Assembly: GCA_019565575.1 (NCBI GenBank) | Contig: CP067379.1 | Coordinates: 1,798,001 to 1,862,000 of the forward strand | From: Flavobacterium covae | GTDB lineage: Bacteria > Bacteroidota > Bacteroidia > Flavobacteriales > Flavobacteriaceae | Length of the DNA: 64,000 nucleotides | Direction of reading: 5' to 3' | Part shown: positions 51,369 through 63,882 of the stretch, piece by piece | Layout of the letters: every line of letters begins with the position of its first letter | Position numbering within the stretch: position 1 is the first letter of the stretch | The notes under the pieces: generated by a model | What the model was told of the DNA's origin: nothing | The model's input: only the letters and a program-made list of their open reading frames with translations | Databases searched by the model: none | Position numbers and translations under genes: made by a program

Positions 51369-52122
51369 GTACTTATCAAAAAAATGAGAAAAGGATTAAA
51401 AAATCAGATTCTCATTTTTTTGTTTTAAAATTTAAATATAAAAAGAATATCGGTTTTTATTTTTTTAAAAAAGTATTAAATATTAATTTATTATTGTCTG
51501 AACCATAAAATAAAAATACTAAAAAAATAAAAACCATATCCTATAAAACAATGTATATAAGATGTTGCTTTATGATTCTATTTTAGATGTTGAAAAATAA
51601 ATTAATCTTACTACTTTGCTAATTTTATGTGCTTATTAAATTAGATCCTTAGTGTTCTTATAAAATATTAACAAGGTAGTATAATAATTTGAATATCTTC
51701 TGATACGAAATATAGCAATATACATTGTGGGGCTTAAAAAAGAATAAATTAGTGTATAATAACAAAAAAATATGATATGGCATAAAAAATAAAGTTTAAA
51801 TAATTACTTTACAATTTATTTTTCTAAGTGAATTGTTTTACTAAAAAATGGTCATAATTTTGAGATTATAGTCTTACGATCTTTAAAAGATAGAACGTTT
51901 CGATTACATTAATTTTTTAGTTTATTACGGGTATTGTAGGTTGTATTTAACCTTATCAAGAAGGTAAAAGTCTTATTGAAATCAATATAGCTTTTGGTTA
52001 TATCTTTTTAGTCTTAATAATAATAAGTTTATTTTAGAACATTAAAGAGATAATATTTTAAGTAATATAATATGTGAAAAACATATTTTTAAAACCTTAT
52101 TCTAAAATTTAAAATTTAATAT
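51369..52122. other. 754-base AT-rich gene-free interval before the giant adhesin
   Basis: At its start AAAAAATGAGA and TCTCATTTTTTT form a terminator hairpin (about 51378-51421). The remaining 700 bases are extremely AT-rich with many TAATAT-type stretches. I see no gene, tRNA or clean TTTG/TAnnTTTG promoter. The length suggests a complex control region for the large surface protein gene. Confidence 0.45.
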
Positions 52123-55100
52123 ATGGTCGAAAAAATACCAAAAACATTTAGACATAAATTTAGAAGCTTAATTTTTCTAATTTGTCTTACCACATTATTC
52201 TTTTTACCTGTTCAAAAGTCATATTCACAATATGGATATAGTTTCAAAAAGAAAGATTTTTTGAAAGGTACAGTTAATGAAATTTATTTTGCTGACGTAA
52301 AAAATAGAAAACCTATAGCGGTGTATTCTATGCCTTTTTTAAATACTATGAGACAAGTTAATTTGTTGTCTAATGGTGTTTTGCCAGGTTTTTCAGATCA
52401 TGGAAAGATCAAGAAGAGTGTCAGTAAGACTGTTTTTTTAGCATTAACTGATACGGATAATGATGGTATTGACGATTCTGTTGATTTAGATGATGATAAC
52501 GATGGAATATTAGATATTCTTGAATCTAGATCATGTCCATCACCCAGTTTCAAAATGGAAAGAATGTTATCTGATTTTGAATCAGGGGTAAATGGTACAT
52601 TGTCTTCAGTTATTTCTGGGATGAACAGTGTCGGGATTACAGGAACTTATACAAATGGAAGAAAAAAACCTAATAATTTTTCTACTAATTTGGGAGAGAT
52701 TTTACAAATGAATGCTACAGGTACTTCAAATGCTTATTCTCTTAACTATCCTTCATATTCACCAGTAACACCTTCGGGGAATTATGCTGCATCTGCAACT
52801 ACAGGATCAGCTAATCCTTTTCCTCTAAGTTTAGGAAATGCTAATAAAGTTTTTAACGCAGCTACTTTTTCGAGTACACAGTCAGGAGGAGTTTATACTT
52901 TAGATTTAGGAACACCTAAAACACCCTCTACCTTTACAACAACTGTTGATGTAAATAGTTTTGAATTTAGAAAAAATTTAAATCAGCTTACAATATATCC
53001 ATCTTTTGTTATCGAATACGATTTTTTTCAAGCCAATGGAGCTGCTGGAAATGAACCAGGTGTATATATTAGCAATGGTGTTACAGATAATTTATGGGCA
53101 AATACGGGAACGACTTTAAGGGGGTTTTATACATATAGAGCCAATGCTTTATTTAAGGTTGATGCTGCCCCTTTCGTCGCTTCCAGGGACACTTGTAGCG
53201 GCAGGGGATAACACTATTGATATTACAACTGCTGCAAATAATAATAAGTGGTATCATCAAAAGGTTACATTTTCTTTGAATAGTACTGAAAATATTTTAA
53301 CCATAACATTGAACACTAGAGCCTATGATTCAAATGGAAATCTTACAGGAACGAATTATCAAAGATCATGGACTAATAATGTAAATCTTTCAGGTAACGA
53401 AAATTGGTTGAGAAATTTTACCGCAGGAATTTCTACAGATGGTGTAGTTGATAATGTGGAAACCTATTATCTAGTTTGTGATTCAGATAATGATGGTATA
53501 GCAAATCATTTAGATCTAGATTCAGATAATGACACCTGTTCTGATGCAAATGAGTATTATGATTCAGCAACTATAGATGGTGGTGATAATGGAGTATATG
53601 GAACAGGTAATCCTGCTGTTAACGGTAATGGTACTGTAAATGTAGCGGGTTACAATGGCTCTTATACAAATGTTGTGTTAGCAGGTTCGACTACTAACTT
53701 AAATGTAACAACGCAGCCTAACGATCAAACAATAGCCTTGGGGGCTAATGCAATTTTTTCGGCAACTGCAACGGGTGTTTCTGCTATTAAATATCAATGG
53801 CAAGAATCTCAAGATAATGGAGCTACTTGGGCTAATGTTGTAAATGGTGGAGTATATAGCGGTGCTACTACAGCTACCCTTACTCTTACTGCACCTCCAA
53901 TAACCATGAATAATTACAAATATAAACTAGTAATTAAAGAGTCTAATTATGTTTGCGGTGAGAAAATATCGGATGTAAAAGCTCTAAAAATAGGGAATAC
54001 TCTTGTAGCAAGTAATGAAGTTTTTGTAGATAAAGGAGGATCCGTATTAGGTAACGATGTTTTAAATGGCGTACCTGTGACTATTGGAAATGCTGTTGTT
54101 ACCTCCTCAACAAATGGACCTTTATCTATAGATACAGCAGGTAACGTGACAGTAGCTGCAGGAACAACTGCCGGAACCTATTCTATTAATTATACCATTT
54201 GTCAAATAGGAGCTGTACCTGCAAATTGTACTACCGCTACCGCTACTGTTATTATTAATGATATTGATAATGATGGTGTCTATGATTCGGTAGATTTAGA
54301 CAATGATAATGATGGTATTTTAGATACACAGGAAGGAATATGTACTCCTATTGGAACTGCAACATGGAATGTAATTAGTACTTCAGAGGCAACACAAAAT
54401 TTAGGAAATGGGGTTATTGTTAGAGTAAAAGCATCAAATCCAGTTGGAAATGGTTCTGGTACTTCAAATGGTTGGTCAAATGATACATTTAATGCACAAC
54501 CTTTTTGGTCAAGAGCATTAGCAAGTCAAAAATCCCTTGTAGGAAATGTAGGTTTTGGTACAGAACTTACAGTTAGTTTCGAAGACGCTTTAGGAAATCC
54601 TTTGGTAGTAAAGCGTCCAGAAATTCATTTTGATCGTGTAGGAGGTAGAGACTCTGTTCTTCCTCAAAAGCAAAATAGTGCTTTAATAACATTACAAAAT
54701 GGTCTTACATGGGAAAAATTAATCAACGGAACAAATGATTTCTTTGTTACAGCTAATTCGATGGAAGATGGAGGCGTAGGTATTTTATCTTCTGCTACTT
54801 GGAGTGGTGAAAGTACTTTAAATGATGTAGATGGAACAGCCGCAGGATCTTTACAATTAACAAGTAATGTATCTTCATTTAAGATGATGTTTAATCAAGA
54901 CGGAGGGTTTGGTACTGGTTTTGACGGTGTTGAAATGATTTTCTTTGCCTGTAGGGATTTAGATACAGATAAAGATGGTACTCCTGATTTATTAGATTTA
55001 GATTCAGATAATGATGGTTGTTCCGATGCAAATGAGTACTATAATAATGTTACTGCTGATGGTGGTGATGGCGGTGTGTATGGTGTAGGTAATCCTACGG

Positions 55101-58100
55101 TTAATCCTGACGGGACTGTTACTACAGCAGGTTATAATGGTACTACAATAATTAATGTAACCACAATAGGCACTGCTTCTACAATTACTACACAACCTAG
55201 CGATCAGACTATTGCTTTTGGGTCTAATGCTACTTTTACAGCAGCAGTAACCCCAGGTACTGGTACTACTAGCTATCAATGGCAAGAATCTCAAGATAAT
55301 GGCGCTACTTGGACAGATGTTTCTAATGGTGGAGTATATAGCGGTGCTACTACAGCTACACTTACCCTTACTACACCTCCAGTTAGTATGAATAACTATC
55401 AATACAAATTAGTCATAAAAGAATCTAATTTTGTATGTGGTGAAAAGGTTTCTGATGCTAAAATCTTAAAAATAACTAATGTTCTTGTTGCTAAAAATGA
55501 TAATTTAGGAACCGTAGCCACTTCTGCCACAGCAACTACAGTAGCAGGAAGCGTTTTAGCCAATAATGGAAACGGAGCCGATACATTAAATGGCGTTGCA
55601 GTAACCCCAGCCAACACAGATGTAACCCCTGTTACAACAGGTCCTATCCGTATTGATGCAGATGGTAATGTAACGATCCAGCCAGGTACAGCAAGTGGTA
55701 CATACACAATTCCTTATACAATTTGTGAAACAGGAGCAACCCCAGTAAACTGTAAAACAGCCAATATAACTGTAGAAGTTAAAAACGAATTAATAGCTAA
55801 GAATGATAATTTAGGAACCGTAGCCACTTCTGCCACAGCAACTACAGTAGCAGGAAGCGTTTTAGCCAATAATGGAAACGGAGCCGATACATTAAATGGC
55901 GTTGCAGTAACCCCAGCCAACACAGATGTAACCCCTGTTACAACAGGTCCTATCCGTATTGATGCAGATGGTAATGTAACGATCCAGCCAGGTACAGCAA
56001 GTGGTACATACACAATTCCTTATACAATTTGTGAAACAGGAGCAACCCCAGTAAACTGTAAAACAGCCAATATAACTGTAGAAGTTAAAAACGAATTAAT
56101 AGCTAAGGATGATAATTTAGGAACCGTAGCCACTTCTGCCACAGCAACTACAGTAGCAGGAAGCGTTTTAGCCAATAATGGAAACGGAGCCGATACATTA
56201 AATGGCGTTGCAGTAACCCCAGCCAACACAGATGTAACCCCTGTTACAACAGGTCCTATCCGTATTGATGCAGATGGTAATGTAACGATCCAGCCAGGTA
56301 CAGCAAGTGGTACATACACAATTCCTTATACAATTTGTGAAACAGGAGCAACCCCAGTAAACTGTAAAACAGCCAATATAACTGTAGAAGTTAAAAACGA
56401 ATTAATAGCTAAGAATGATAATTTAGGAACCGTAGCCACTTCTGCCACAGCAACTACAGTAGCAGGAAGCGTTTTAGCCAATAATGGAAACGGAGCCGAT
56501 ACATTAAATGGCGTTGCAGTAACCCCAGCCAACACAGATGTAACCCCTGTTACAACAGGTCCTATCCGTATTGATGCAGATGGTAATGTAACGATCCAGC
56601 CAGGTACAGCAAGTGGTACATACACAATTCCTTATACAATTTGTGAAACAGGAGCAACCCCAGTAAACTGTAAAACAGCCAATATAACTGTAGAAGTTAA
56701 AAACGAATTAATAGCTAAGGATGATAATTTAGGAACCGTAGCCACTTCTGCCACAGCAACTACAGTAGCAGGAAGCGTTTTAGCCAATAATGGAAACGGA
56801 GCCGATACATTAAATGGCGTTGCAGTAACCCCAGCCAACACAGATGTAACCCCTGTTACAACAGGTCCTATCCGTATTGATGCAGATGGTAATGTAACGA
56901 TCCAGCCAGGTACAGCAAGTGGTACATACACAATTCCTTATACAATTTGTGAAACAGGAGCAACCCCAGTAAACTGTAAAACAGCCAATATAACTGTAGA
57001 AGTTAAAAACGAATTAATAGCTAAGAATGATAATTTAGGAACCGTAGCCACTTCTGCCACAGCAACTACAGTAGCAGGAAGCGTTTTAGCCAATAATGGA
57101 AACGGAGCCGATACATTAAATGGCGTTGCAGTAACCCCAGCCAACACAGATGTAACCCCTGTTACAACAGGTCCTATCCGTATTGATGCAGATGGTAATG
57201 TAACGATCCAGCCAGGTACAGCAAGTGGTACATACACAATTCCTTATACAATTTGTGAAACAGGAGCAACCCCAGTAAACTGTAAAACAGCCAATATAAC
57301 TGTAGAAGTTAAAAACGAATTAATAGCTAAGAATGATAATTTAGGAACCGTAGCCACTTCTGCCACAGCAACTACAGTAGCAGGAAGCGTTTTAGCCAAT
57401 AATGGAAACGGAGCCGATACATTAAATGGCGTTGCAGTAACCCCAGCCAACACAGATGTAACCCCTGTTACAACAGGTCCTATCCGTATTGATGCAGATG
57501 GTAATATAACGATCCAGCCAGGTACAGCAAGTGGTACATACACAATTCCTTATACAATTTGTGAAACAGGAGCAACCCCAGTAAACTGTAAAACAGCCAA
57601 TATAACTGTAGAAGTTAAAAATACTATTGACGCTATAGACGATGCCAAAGTAACCGTTACCTCAGGAAGTAATACACCCAATATAACGCTAAACGATAAG
57701 TTAAACGGATCAAACGTTACCATAGGTACAGCAGCAGGTCAAGTAAGCCTAACAGGAGTAAACGTTCCAGCAGGCTTAACATTAAATGCCGATGGTACCA
57801 TTACAATAGGCGCTACCACACCAAGTGGCACATACCAAGTAGAGTATCAAATCTGTGAAAACGGAGCAACTCCAGTAAACTGCGATAAAGCAAATGCTAT
57901 AGTAGAAGTTAAAAATACTATTGACGCTATAGACGATGCCAAAGTAACCGTTACCTCAGGAAGTAATACACCCAATATAACGCTAAACGATAAGTTAAAC
58001 GGATCAAACGTTACCATAGGTACAGCAGCAGGTCAAGTAAGCCTAACAGGAGTAAACGTTCCAGCAGGCTTAACATTAAATGCCGATGGTACCATTACAA

Positions 58101-60922
58101 TAGGCGCTACCACACCAAGTGGCACATACCAAGTAGAGTATCAAATCTGTGAAAACGGAGCAACTCCAGTAAACTGTGATAAAGCAAATGCTATAGTAGA
58201 AGTTAAAAATACTATTGATGCTATAGACGATGCCAAAGTAACCGTTACCTCAGGAAGTAATACACCCAATATAACGCTAAACGATAAGTTAAACGGATCA
58301 AACGTTACCATAGGTACAGCAGCAGGTCAAGTAAGCCTAACAGGAGTAAACGTTCCAGCAGGCTTAACATTAAATGCCGATGGTACCATTACAATAGGCG
58401 CTACCACACCAAGTGGCACATACCAAGTAGAGTATCAAATCTGTGAAAACGGAGCTAACCCAGTAAACTGCGATAAAGCAAATGCTATAGTAGAAGTTAA
58501 AAATACTATTGACGCTATAGACGATGCCAAAGTAACCGTTACTTCCAGGAAGTAATACACCCAATATAACGCTAAACGATAAGTTAAACGGATCAAACGT
58601 TACCATAGGTACAGCAGCAGGTCAAGTAAGCCTAACAGGAGTAAACGTTCCAGCAGGCTTAACATTAAATGCCGATGGTACCATTACAATAGGCGCTACC
58701 ACACCAAGTGGCACATACCAAGTAGAGTATCAAATCTGTGAAAACGGAGCTAACCCAGCAAACTGCGATAAAGCAATTGCTATAGTAGAAGTTAAAAATA
58801 CTATTGACGCTATAGACGATGCCAAAGTAACGGTTACTTCCAGGAGGTAATACACCCAATATAACGCTAAACGATAAGTTAAACGGATCAAACGTTACCA
58901 TAGGTACAGCAGCAGGTCAAGTAAGCCTAACAGGAGTAAACGTTCCAGCAGGCTTAACATTAAATGCCGATGGTACCATTACAATAGGCGCTACCACACC
59001 AAGTGGCACATACCAAGTAGAGTATCAAATCTGTGAAAACGGAGCAACTCCAGTAAACTGCGATAAAGCAATTGCTATAGTAGAAGTTAAAAATACTATT
59101 GACGCTATAGACGATGCCAAAGTAACGGTTACTTCCAGGAGGTAATACACCCAATATAACGCTAAACGATAAGTTAAACGGATCAAACGTTACCATAGGT
59201 ACAGCAGCAGGTCAAGTAAGCCTAACAGGAGTAAACGTTCCAGCAGGCTTAACATTAAATGCCGATGGTACCATTACAATAGGCGCTACCACACCAAGTG
59301 GCACATACCAAGTAGATTATCAAATCTGTGAAAACGGAGCTAACCCAGCAAACTGTGACATCGCAATTGCTATAGTAGAAGTTAAAAATATTATTGACGC
59401 TATAGACGATGCCAAAGTAACCGTTACCTCAGGAAGTAATACACCCAATATAACGCTAAACGATAAGTTAAACGGATCAAACGTTGACATAGGTCCAATA
59501 TTAGGTCAAGTAAGCCTAACAGGAGTAAACGTTCCAGCAGGCTTAACATTAAATACCGATGGTACCATTACAATAGGCGCTACCACACCAAGTGGCACAT
59601 ACCAAGTAGAGTATGAAATCTGTGAAAACGGAGCTAATCCAATAAACTGTGATAAAGCAATTGCTATAGTAGAAGTTAAAAATACTATTGACGCTATAGA
59701 CGATGCCAAAGTAACCGTTACCTCAGGAAGTAATACACCCAATGTAACGTTAAACGATAAGTTAAACGGATCAAACGTTACCATAGGTACAGCAGCAGGT
59801 CAAGTAAGCCTAACAGGAGTAAACGTTCCAGCAGGCTTAACATTAAATGCCGATGGTACCATTACAATAGGCGCTACCACACCAAGTGGTATATACCAAG
59901 TAGAGTATCAAATATGTGAGAACGGAGCTAACCCAGCAAACTGTGACATCGCAAATGCTATAGTAGAAGTTAAAAACCCGATAGTATTGGGAGGACCAGA
60001 TAAAGAATTAATAGTGTCAGGAACTACAGGAACAATTTCAATTTATAATAATGACACATTTAATGGAAAACCATTATCATCTACCATAGGAACAGGAGTA
60101 GGTCAAGTAACAGTCACAATAACAGGATTACCACAAGGAATAACACTTAATTCTAATGGAACAATTACAGTAGATAATACGGTTGACAATAATACATATA
60201 CCTTTACTTATACCGTTTGTGAAAATGGTGCTTTAATTCCAAATTGTGTTACACAAACAGTTGTTATAGATGTTTCAGCTAAAGTTGACGCAAATAATGA
60301 TGAATTTGTAACAACTAATGGAGGATCAGGTTTAGTAGCAGGAAATGTTTTAGTTAATGACAGCATAAACAACTTAAGTCAAGGTTCTGCAACAATTAAT
60401 AATGTAGTGCTAAGTCAAATTACTTTAGCACAGCCAGTAATTACCGTGCCATCAAAATCTCCAGTGCCATATTTAGATGCTGCTACAGGAAGAGTAATTG
60501 TACCAGCAGGTACACCAGCTGGAACCTATACTTTTGATTATAAAGCATGTTTACTAATTAAACCAGGTATTTGTGATACCGCTACAGTAACTGTAAGAGT
60601 AGAACCATCAAACAAAGAGGAATTTGTTATTTACAACCACATGACTCCTAATGGAGATGGGAATAACGATGTATTCTTTATAGACGGAATAGATAAATTT
60701 CCTAATAACTCAGTAGAAGTTTACAACCGATGGGGAGTATTAGTATATGAGGCAAAAGGATATAATAATAATGATCGATCATTCCGAGGCATATCATCAG
60801 GACGAGTTACGATCAAACAATTAGAAGAATTGCCAGAAGGAACATACTATTATATGTTTAAGTACGAAGATACTAAAGGTATGCCCCAAGAAAAAGCAGG
60901 TTATTTATATATCAATAGATAA
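52123..60922 (+). CDS. Giant repeat adhesin with T9SS type B (gliding-motility-associated) C-terminal domain; four CTTCAG-type insertions
   Basis: About 2,931 residues after removing one C from each CTTCCAG at 53180, 58542, 58837 and 59132; no other break is needed. Order: signal peptide ([17 protein letters not shown]); Ca-binding DxDxDG segments ([20 protein letters not shown] and similar); Ig-like modules with [13 protein letters not shown]; seven 102-residue repeats (55496-57620); eight 98-residue repeats (57623-59977); two more domains; then the type B sorting domain ([17 protein letters not shown] and [17 protein letters not shown]). It is followed by PorP/SprF and OmpA genes, like SprB-type adhesins that are moved along the surface in gliding. 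The exact role is unknown. Confidence 0.88.
55496..57620 (+). repeat. Seven 306-base near-identical coding repeats
   Basis: Copies start at 55496, 55802, 56108, 56414, 56720, 57026 and 57332. Each encodes about 102 residues with [20 protein letters not shown] and [20 protein letters not shown]. The few visible differences are one Asn/Asp switch at the unit start (order N N D N D N N) and one Val/Ile change in the last copy. Such identity at the base level points to recent duplication or ongoing gene conversion, and copy number may vary between strains or be miscounted in assembly. Confidence 0.95.
57623..59977 (+). repeat. Eight 294-base coding repeats, more diverged towards the end
   Basis: Copies start at 57623, 57917, 58211, 58505, 58800, 59095, 59390 and 59684; three copies are 295 bases only because of an extra C. 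Each encodes 98 residues ([20 protein letters not shown], then [20 protein letters not shown]). Copies 1-3 are almost identical; copies 5-8 carry more substitutions, for example DIGPILGQ in place of TIGTAAGQ in copy 7. Confidence 0.93.
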
Positions 60923-60930
60923 AGAATTAA

Positions 60931-60958
60931 TATACCTCCGTCTTTAGGGCGGAGGATA
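60931..60958 (+). promoter_or_regulatory. Hairpin between the adhesin and porP/sprF genes
   Basis: ATACCTCCG and CGGAGGATAT form a stem around TCTTTAGGG. No T run follows, so this is more likely a processing or differential-stability element inside an operon than a full terminator. Confidence 0.5.
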
Positions 60959-60976
60959 TTTAAAAAAGAATATGAT

Positions 60977-61890
60977 ATGAAAAACAAAATTATATATTTA
61001 CTACTTTTAATGAGTGGAATTAGTTTTGCTCAACAAGAAGCACAGTATACACAATATATGTATAACACTGCCAATGTAAATCCCGGTTACACAGGTACCC
61101 GCGGTTGTTTTAGTGCTTTAGTAATGCACCGCTCCCAATGGGTAGGATTAGAAGGAGCCCCAAAGACAAATACAGTTGCAATGAGTACCCCCTTAGGTCT
61201 TAACAATAGGATGGGATTAGGAGTAAGTGTTATAAACGATAAAATAGGTCCTTCAGATGAAAATGCAATATCAGTAGACCTAAGTTATAATATTAACACT
61301 ACAGAAAACTCTAAATTGTCTTTTGGAATAAAAGGAACAGCTAATTTTTTTAGTGTTGATTTTAATAAGACAAAGATTCATAATGTATCAGATGGTTTGA
61401 TAAGACAAAATGTAGACAATCGTTTTTCCCCAATATAGGAGCAGGAGCATTTTGGTATTCAGATAAGACCTATGTAGGACTATCCATCCCTTTTATATTA
61501 GAACAAAAATACTATGATAACGATGTTCAATACGTAGCCAGTGAACGTATGCACCCTCATTTAATAGCAGGACACGTATTTCGCCTAAGTAGTGAAGTAC
61601 AATTTAAACCCACAACGATGATTAAATATGTAAATGGAGCCCCATTACAAGTCGATTTATCAGGGAATTTTTGGTTTAATGAAAAATTTTCATTAGGAGC
61701 CGCCTATCGTTGGAGTGCAGCATGGAGCGCTATGGCAGGATTTCAAATTAACGATTCTTGGTTAGTAGGATATGCCTACGATCGAGATGTTACCAGATTA
61801 GGAAATTTTAACTCTGGTTCACACGAAATATTTTTACGTTATGAATTGTTTAAACGTGTAGAAAAAGTGGTAGCCCCACGTTTCTTCTAA
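60977..61890 (+). CDS. PorP/SprF family type 9 secretion outer-membrane protein (frameshifted in this sequence)
   Basis: About 304 residues after adding one base at 61423-61431, restoring the family motif FPNIGAGAFWYSDKTYVGLS. The start (LLLMSGISFAQQEAQYTQYM and NPGYTGTRGC) and the end (DVTRLGNFNSGSHEIFLRYE) are typical. Proteins of this family next to a type B cargo gene help export or anchor that particular cargo, as SprF does for SprB. It lies 54 bases after the adhesin and 10 before the OmpA gene. Confidence 0.92.
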
Positions 61891-61900
61891 AACTATTATT

Positions 61901-63859
61901 ATGAAAAGAATAATTTTATTTACTGTATTAGGATTGTCTTTGAATGGAGTATATGCACAAGAGAAAAAAATCATAAAAGCAAGTAATCACTATAATGGTT
62001 TAGCATACGTCGATGCAATTGGCACCTATTTAAAAGTAGCTCAAAAAGGATATAAATCAAAAGAGTTATTTCAACGCTTAGGAGATTCCTATTACTACAA
62101 TGCTAAATTTACAGAAGCCCATAAATGGTATACTGAATTATTTGCTTTAGGTGAAACAGTAGAACCTGAATATTACTATCGTTATGCACAAACCCTCAAA
62201 TCGGTAGAAAATTACAAAAAAGCCGATGAATATATGGATAAATTTTATCAATTAACATCCAAAGATACAAGAGCCAGTATTTATAATAATCAAAAAGATT
62301 ATAAAAATATTATCGCAAAAAATTCTGGACGTTTTGAAATAAAACCAGTAAGCATTAATGGCAGTTCTTCCGATTATGGTACAGCATTCTATGGAAACAA
62401 AGTACTTTTTGCATCCACTAGAGATACCATTGGAGTTTTCAAAACAAAAGCAAAATGGACAGGAAAATCATTTACCAACCTCTATGCTGCTGATAAAAAT
62501 GAAACAGGAGACGATCTTATTAATACAGCTCGTTTTGCAAAAGAAATCAATTCCAAATATCACGAAGACTCTCCCGTTTTCACCAAAGATCTAAAAACAG
62601 TTTACTTTACCCGTAATAATTTCAATGAAGGAAAAGTAGGAAAAGACGATAAAAAAGTCATCAATTTAAAGATCTATCGAGCTAATTTAAATACAAAAGG
62701 AGAATGGATTAATATAACAGAACTACCATTTAATAGTGATCAATACAGTGTAGCACATCCCGCCTTATCCCCTGACGAAAAAACCTTATATTTTGCCTCT
62801 AATATGCCCGGAACATACGGGCAATCCGACTTATTCAAGGTAGCTATTTTAGGAGAAAACAGTTATGGACCCCCTATTAACCTAGGAAATACAATCAATA
62901 CAGAAGCCAGAGAAACCTTTCCTTTTATAAGCGATAAAGGAGTATTATATTATGCAACCGATGGACAACAAGGACTAGGAGGATTAGATATTTACGCAAC
63001 ACAATTAGATGATAAAGGAATGGTTACTAATTTAGTAACCAATGTTGGATCCCCAATAAATGGTCCCATGGACGATTTTGCTTTTATCATAGACGAAAAA
63101 GGAAAAGGCTTCTTTTCCTCAAACCGTTCAGAAGGCAAAGGTTTAGATGATATCTATAGTTTTGTAGAAAAATCCCCATTAAATTTAGAAATCCAACACC
63201 AACTAACAGGCATTGTTACAAACTCCGAAACAGGAGAAGCAATTCCAGAAGCAACCGTAACATTATATGATGAAAAATTTAAAGAAATAGAAAAAGTTCT
63301 AGCAGACAACAAAGGATTTTATGATTTTAAGAAAATTCCTGCGGGTAAAAAATATTATGTACGAGCAGAAAAAGAAGATTATGAAACCAAAGAAAAACCA
63401 GTAGAAATTCCAAATAAAACAGGAAAAACAAATTTACCTATAGATACTGCCAAAAAAGTAAAAGAAATAAAAGAAGGATCCGATTTAGCCAAAATATTTG
63501 AAATTAAAATTATTTATTTTGATTTAGATAAATCATTTATTCGTCCTGATGCAGCAGTAGAATTAGCTAAAATTTTAGAAGTGATGAAACAATACCCCAC
63601 CATGAAAGTAGACGTTCGATCACATACTGACTGTCGCCAAACCGCAGCTTATAATGCAAAACTTTCAGATCGTAGAGCAAAAGAAACAGTGGCTTGGCTC
63701 ATCAAAAAAGGTATTGCAAAAGATCGTTTAACAGGTCGTGGTTATGGAGAATCACAATTAATAAATAATTGCGGTTGTGAACCAACTAATCAATCTTCTT
63801 GTACAGAAGAACAACATCAAGAAAATAGAAGAAGTGAATTTATCATTGTAAAAATGTAA
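61901..63859 (+). CDS. OmpA-family protein with TPR-like, PD40 and carboxypeptidase-regulatory domains
   Basis: 652 residues, intact. Signal peptide (VLGLSLNGVYAQEKK). TPR-like repeats cover residues 30-120 (YYNAKFTEAHKWYTELFALG). PD40 beta-propeller repeats cover about 150-420 (AHPALSPDEKTLYFASNMPG, GGLDIYATQLDDKG). A regulatory-like beta domain follows (LTGIVTNSETGEAIPEATVT). The C-terminal OmpA domain (IYFDLDKSFIRPDAAVELAK, LSDRRAKETVAWLIKKGI) binds peptidoglycan. This is the usual third gene of an adhesin-PorP/SprF-OmpA set and may anchor the secretion or adhesin complex to the cell wall. Confidence 0.92.
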   Translation: MKRIILFTVLGLSLNGVYAQEKKIIKASNHYNGLAYVDAIGTYLKVAQKGYKSKELFQRLGDSYYYNAKFTEAHKWYTELFALGETVEPEYYYRYAQTLKSVENYKKADEYMDKFYQLTSKDTRASIYNNQKDYKNIIAKNSGRFEIKPVSINGSSSDYGTAFYGNKVLFASTRDTIGVFKTKAKWTGKSFTNLYAADKNETGDDLINTARFAKEINSKYHEDSPVFTKDLKTVYFTRNNFNEGKVGKDDKKVINLKIYRANLNTKGEWINITELPFNSDQYSVAHPALSPDEKTLYFASNMPGTYGQSDLFKVAILGENSYGPPINLGNTINTEARETFPFISDKGVLYYATDGQQGLGGLDIYATQLDDKGMVTNLVTNVGSPINGPMDDFAFIIDEKGKGFFSSNRSEGKGLDDIYSFVEKSPLNLEIQHQLTGIVTNSETGEAIPEATVTLYDEKFKEIEKVLADNKGFYDFKKIPAGKKYYVRAEKEDYETKEKPVEIPNKTGKTNLPIDTAKKVKEIKEGSDLAKIFEIKIIYFDLDKSFIRPDAAVELAKILEVMKQYPTMKVDVRSHTDCRQTAAYNAKLSDRRAKETVAWLIKKGIAKDRLTGRGYGESQLINNCGCEPTNQSSCTEEQHQENRRSEFIIVKM

Positions 63860-63882
63860 TAAAATATAAAAGCTTGGTTAAA

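Noticed and set aside
55399..57543. Seven minus-strand open frames of about 99 codons at exact 306-base spacing
   Set aside because: They are antisense shadows of the adhesin repeats; the sense frame carries the conserved domains and sorting signal, and the spacing just reflects the repeat unit.
55496..59977. Regular repeats considered as a CRISPR array
   Set aside because: The units are about 300 bases, contiguous, coding and without spacers.
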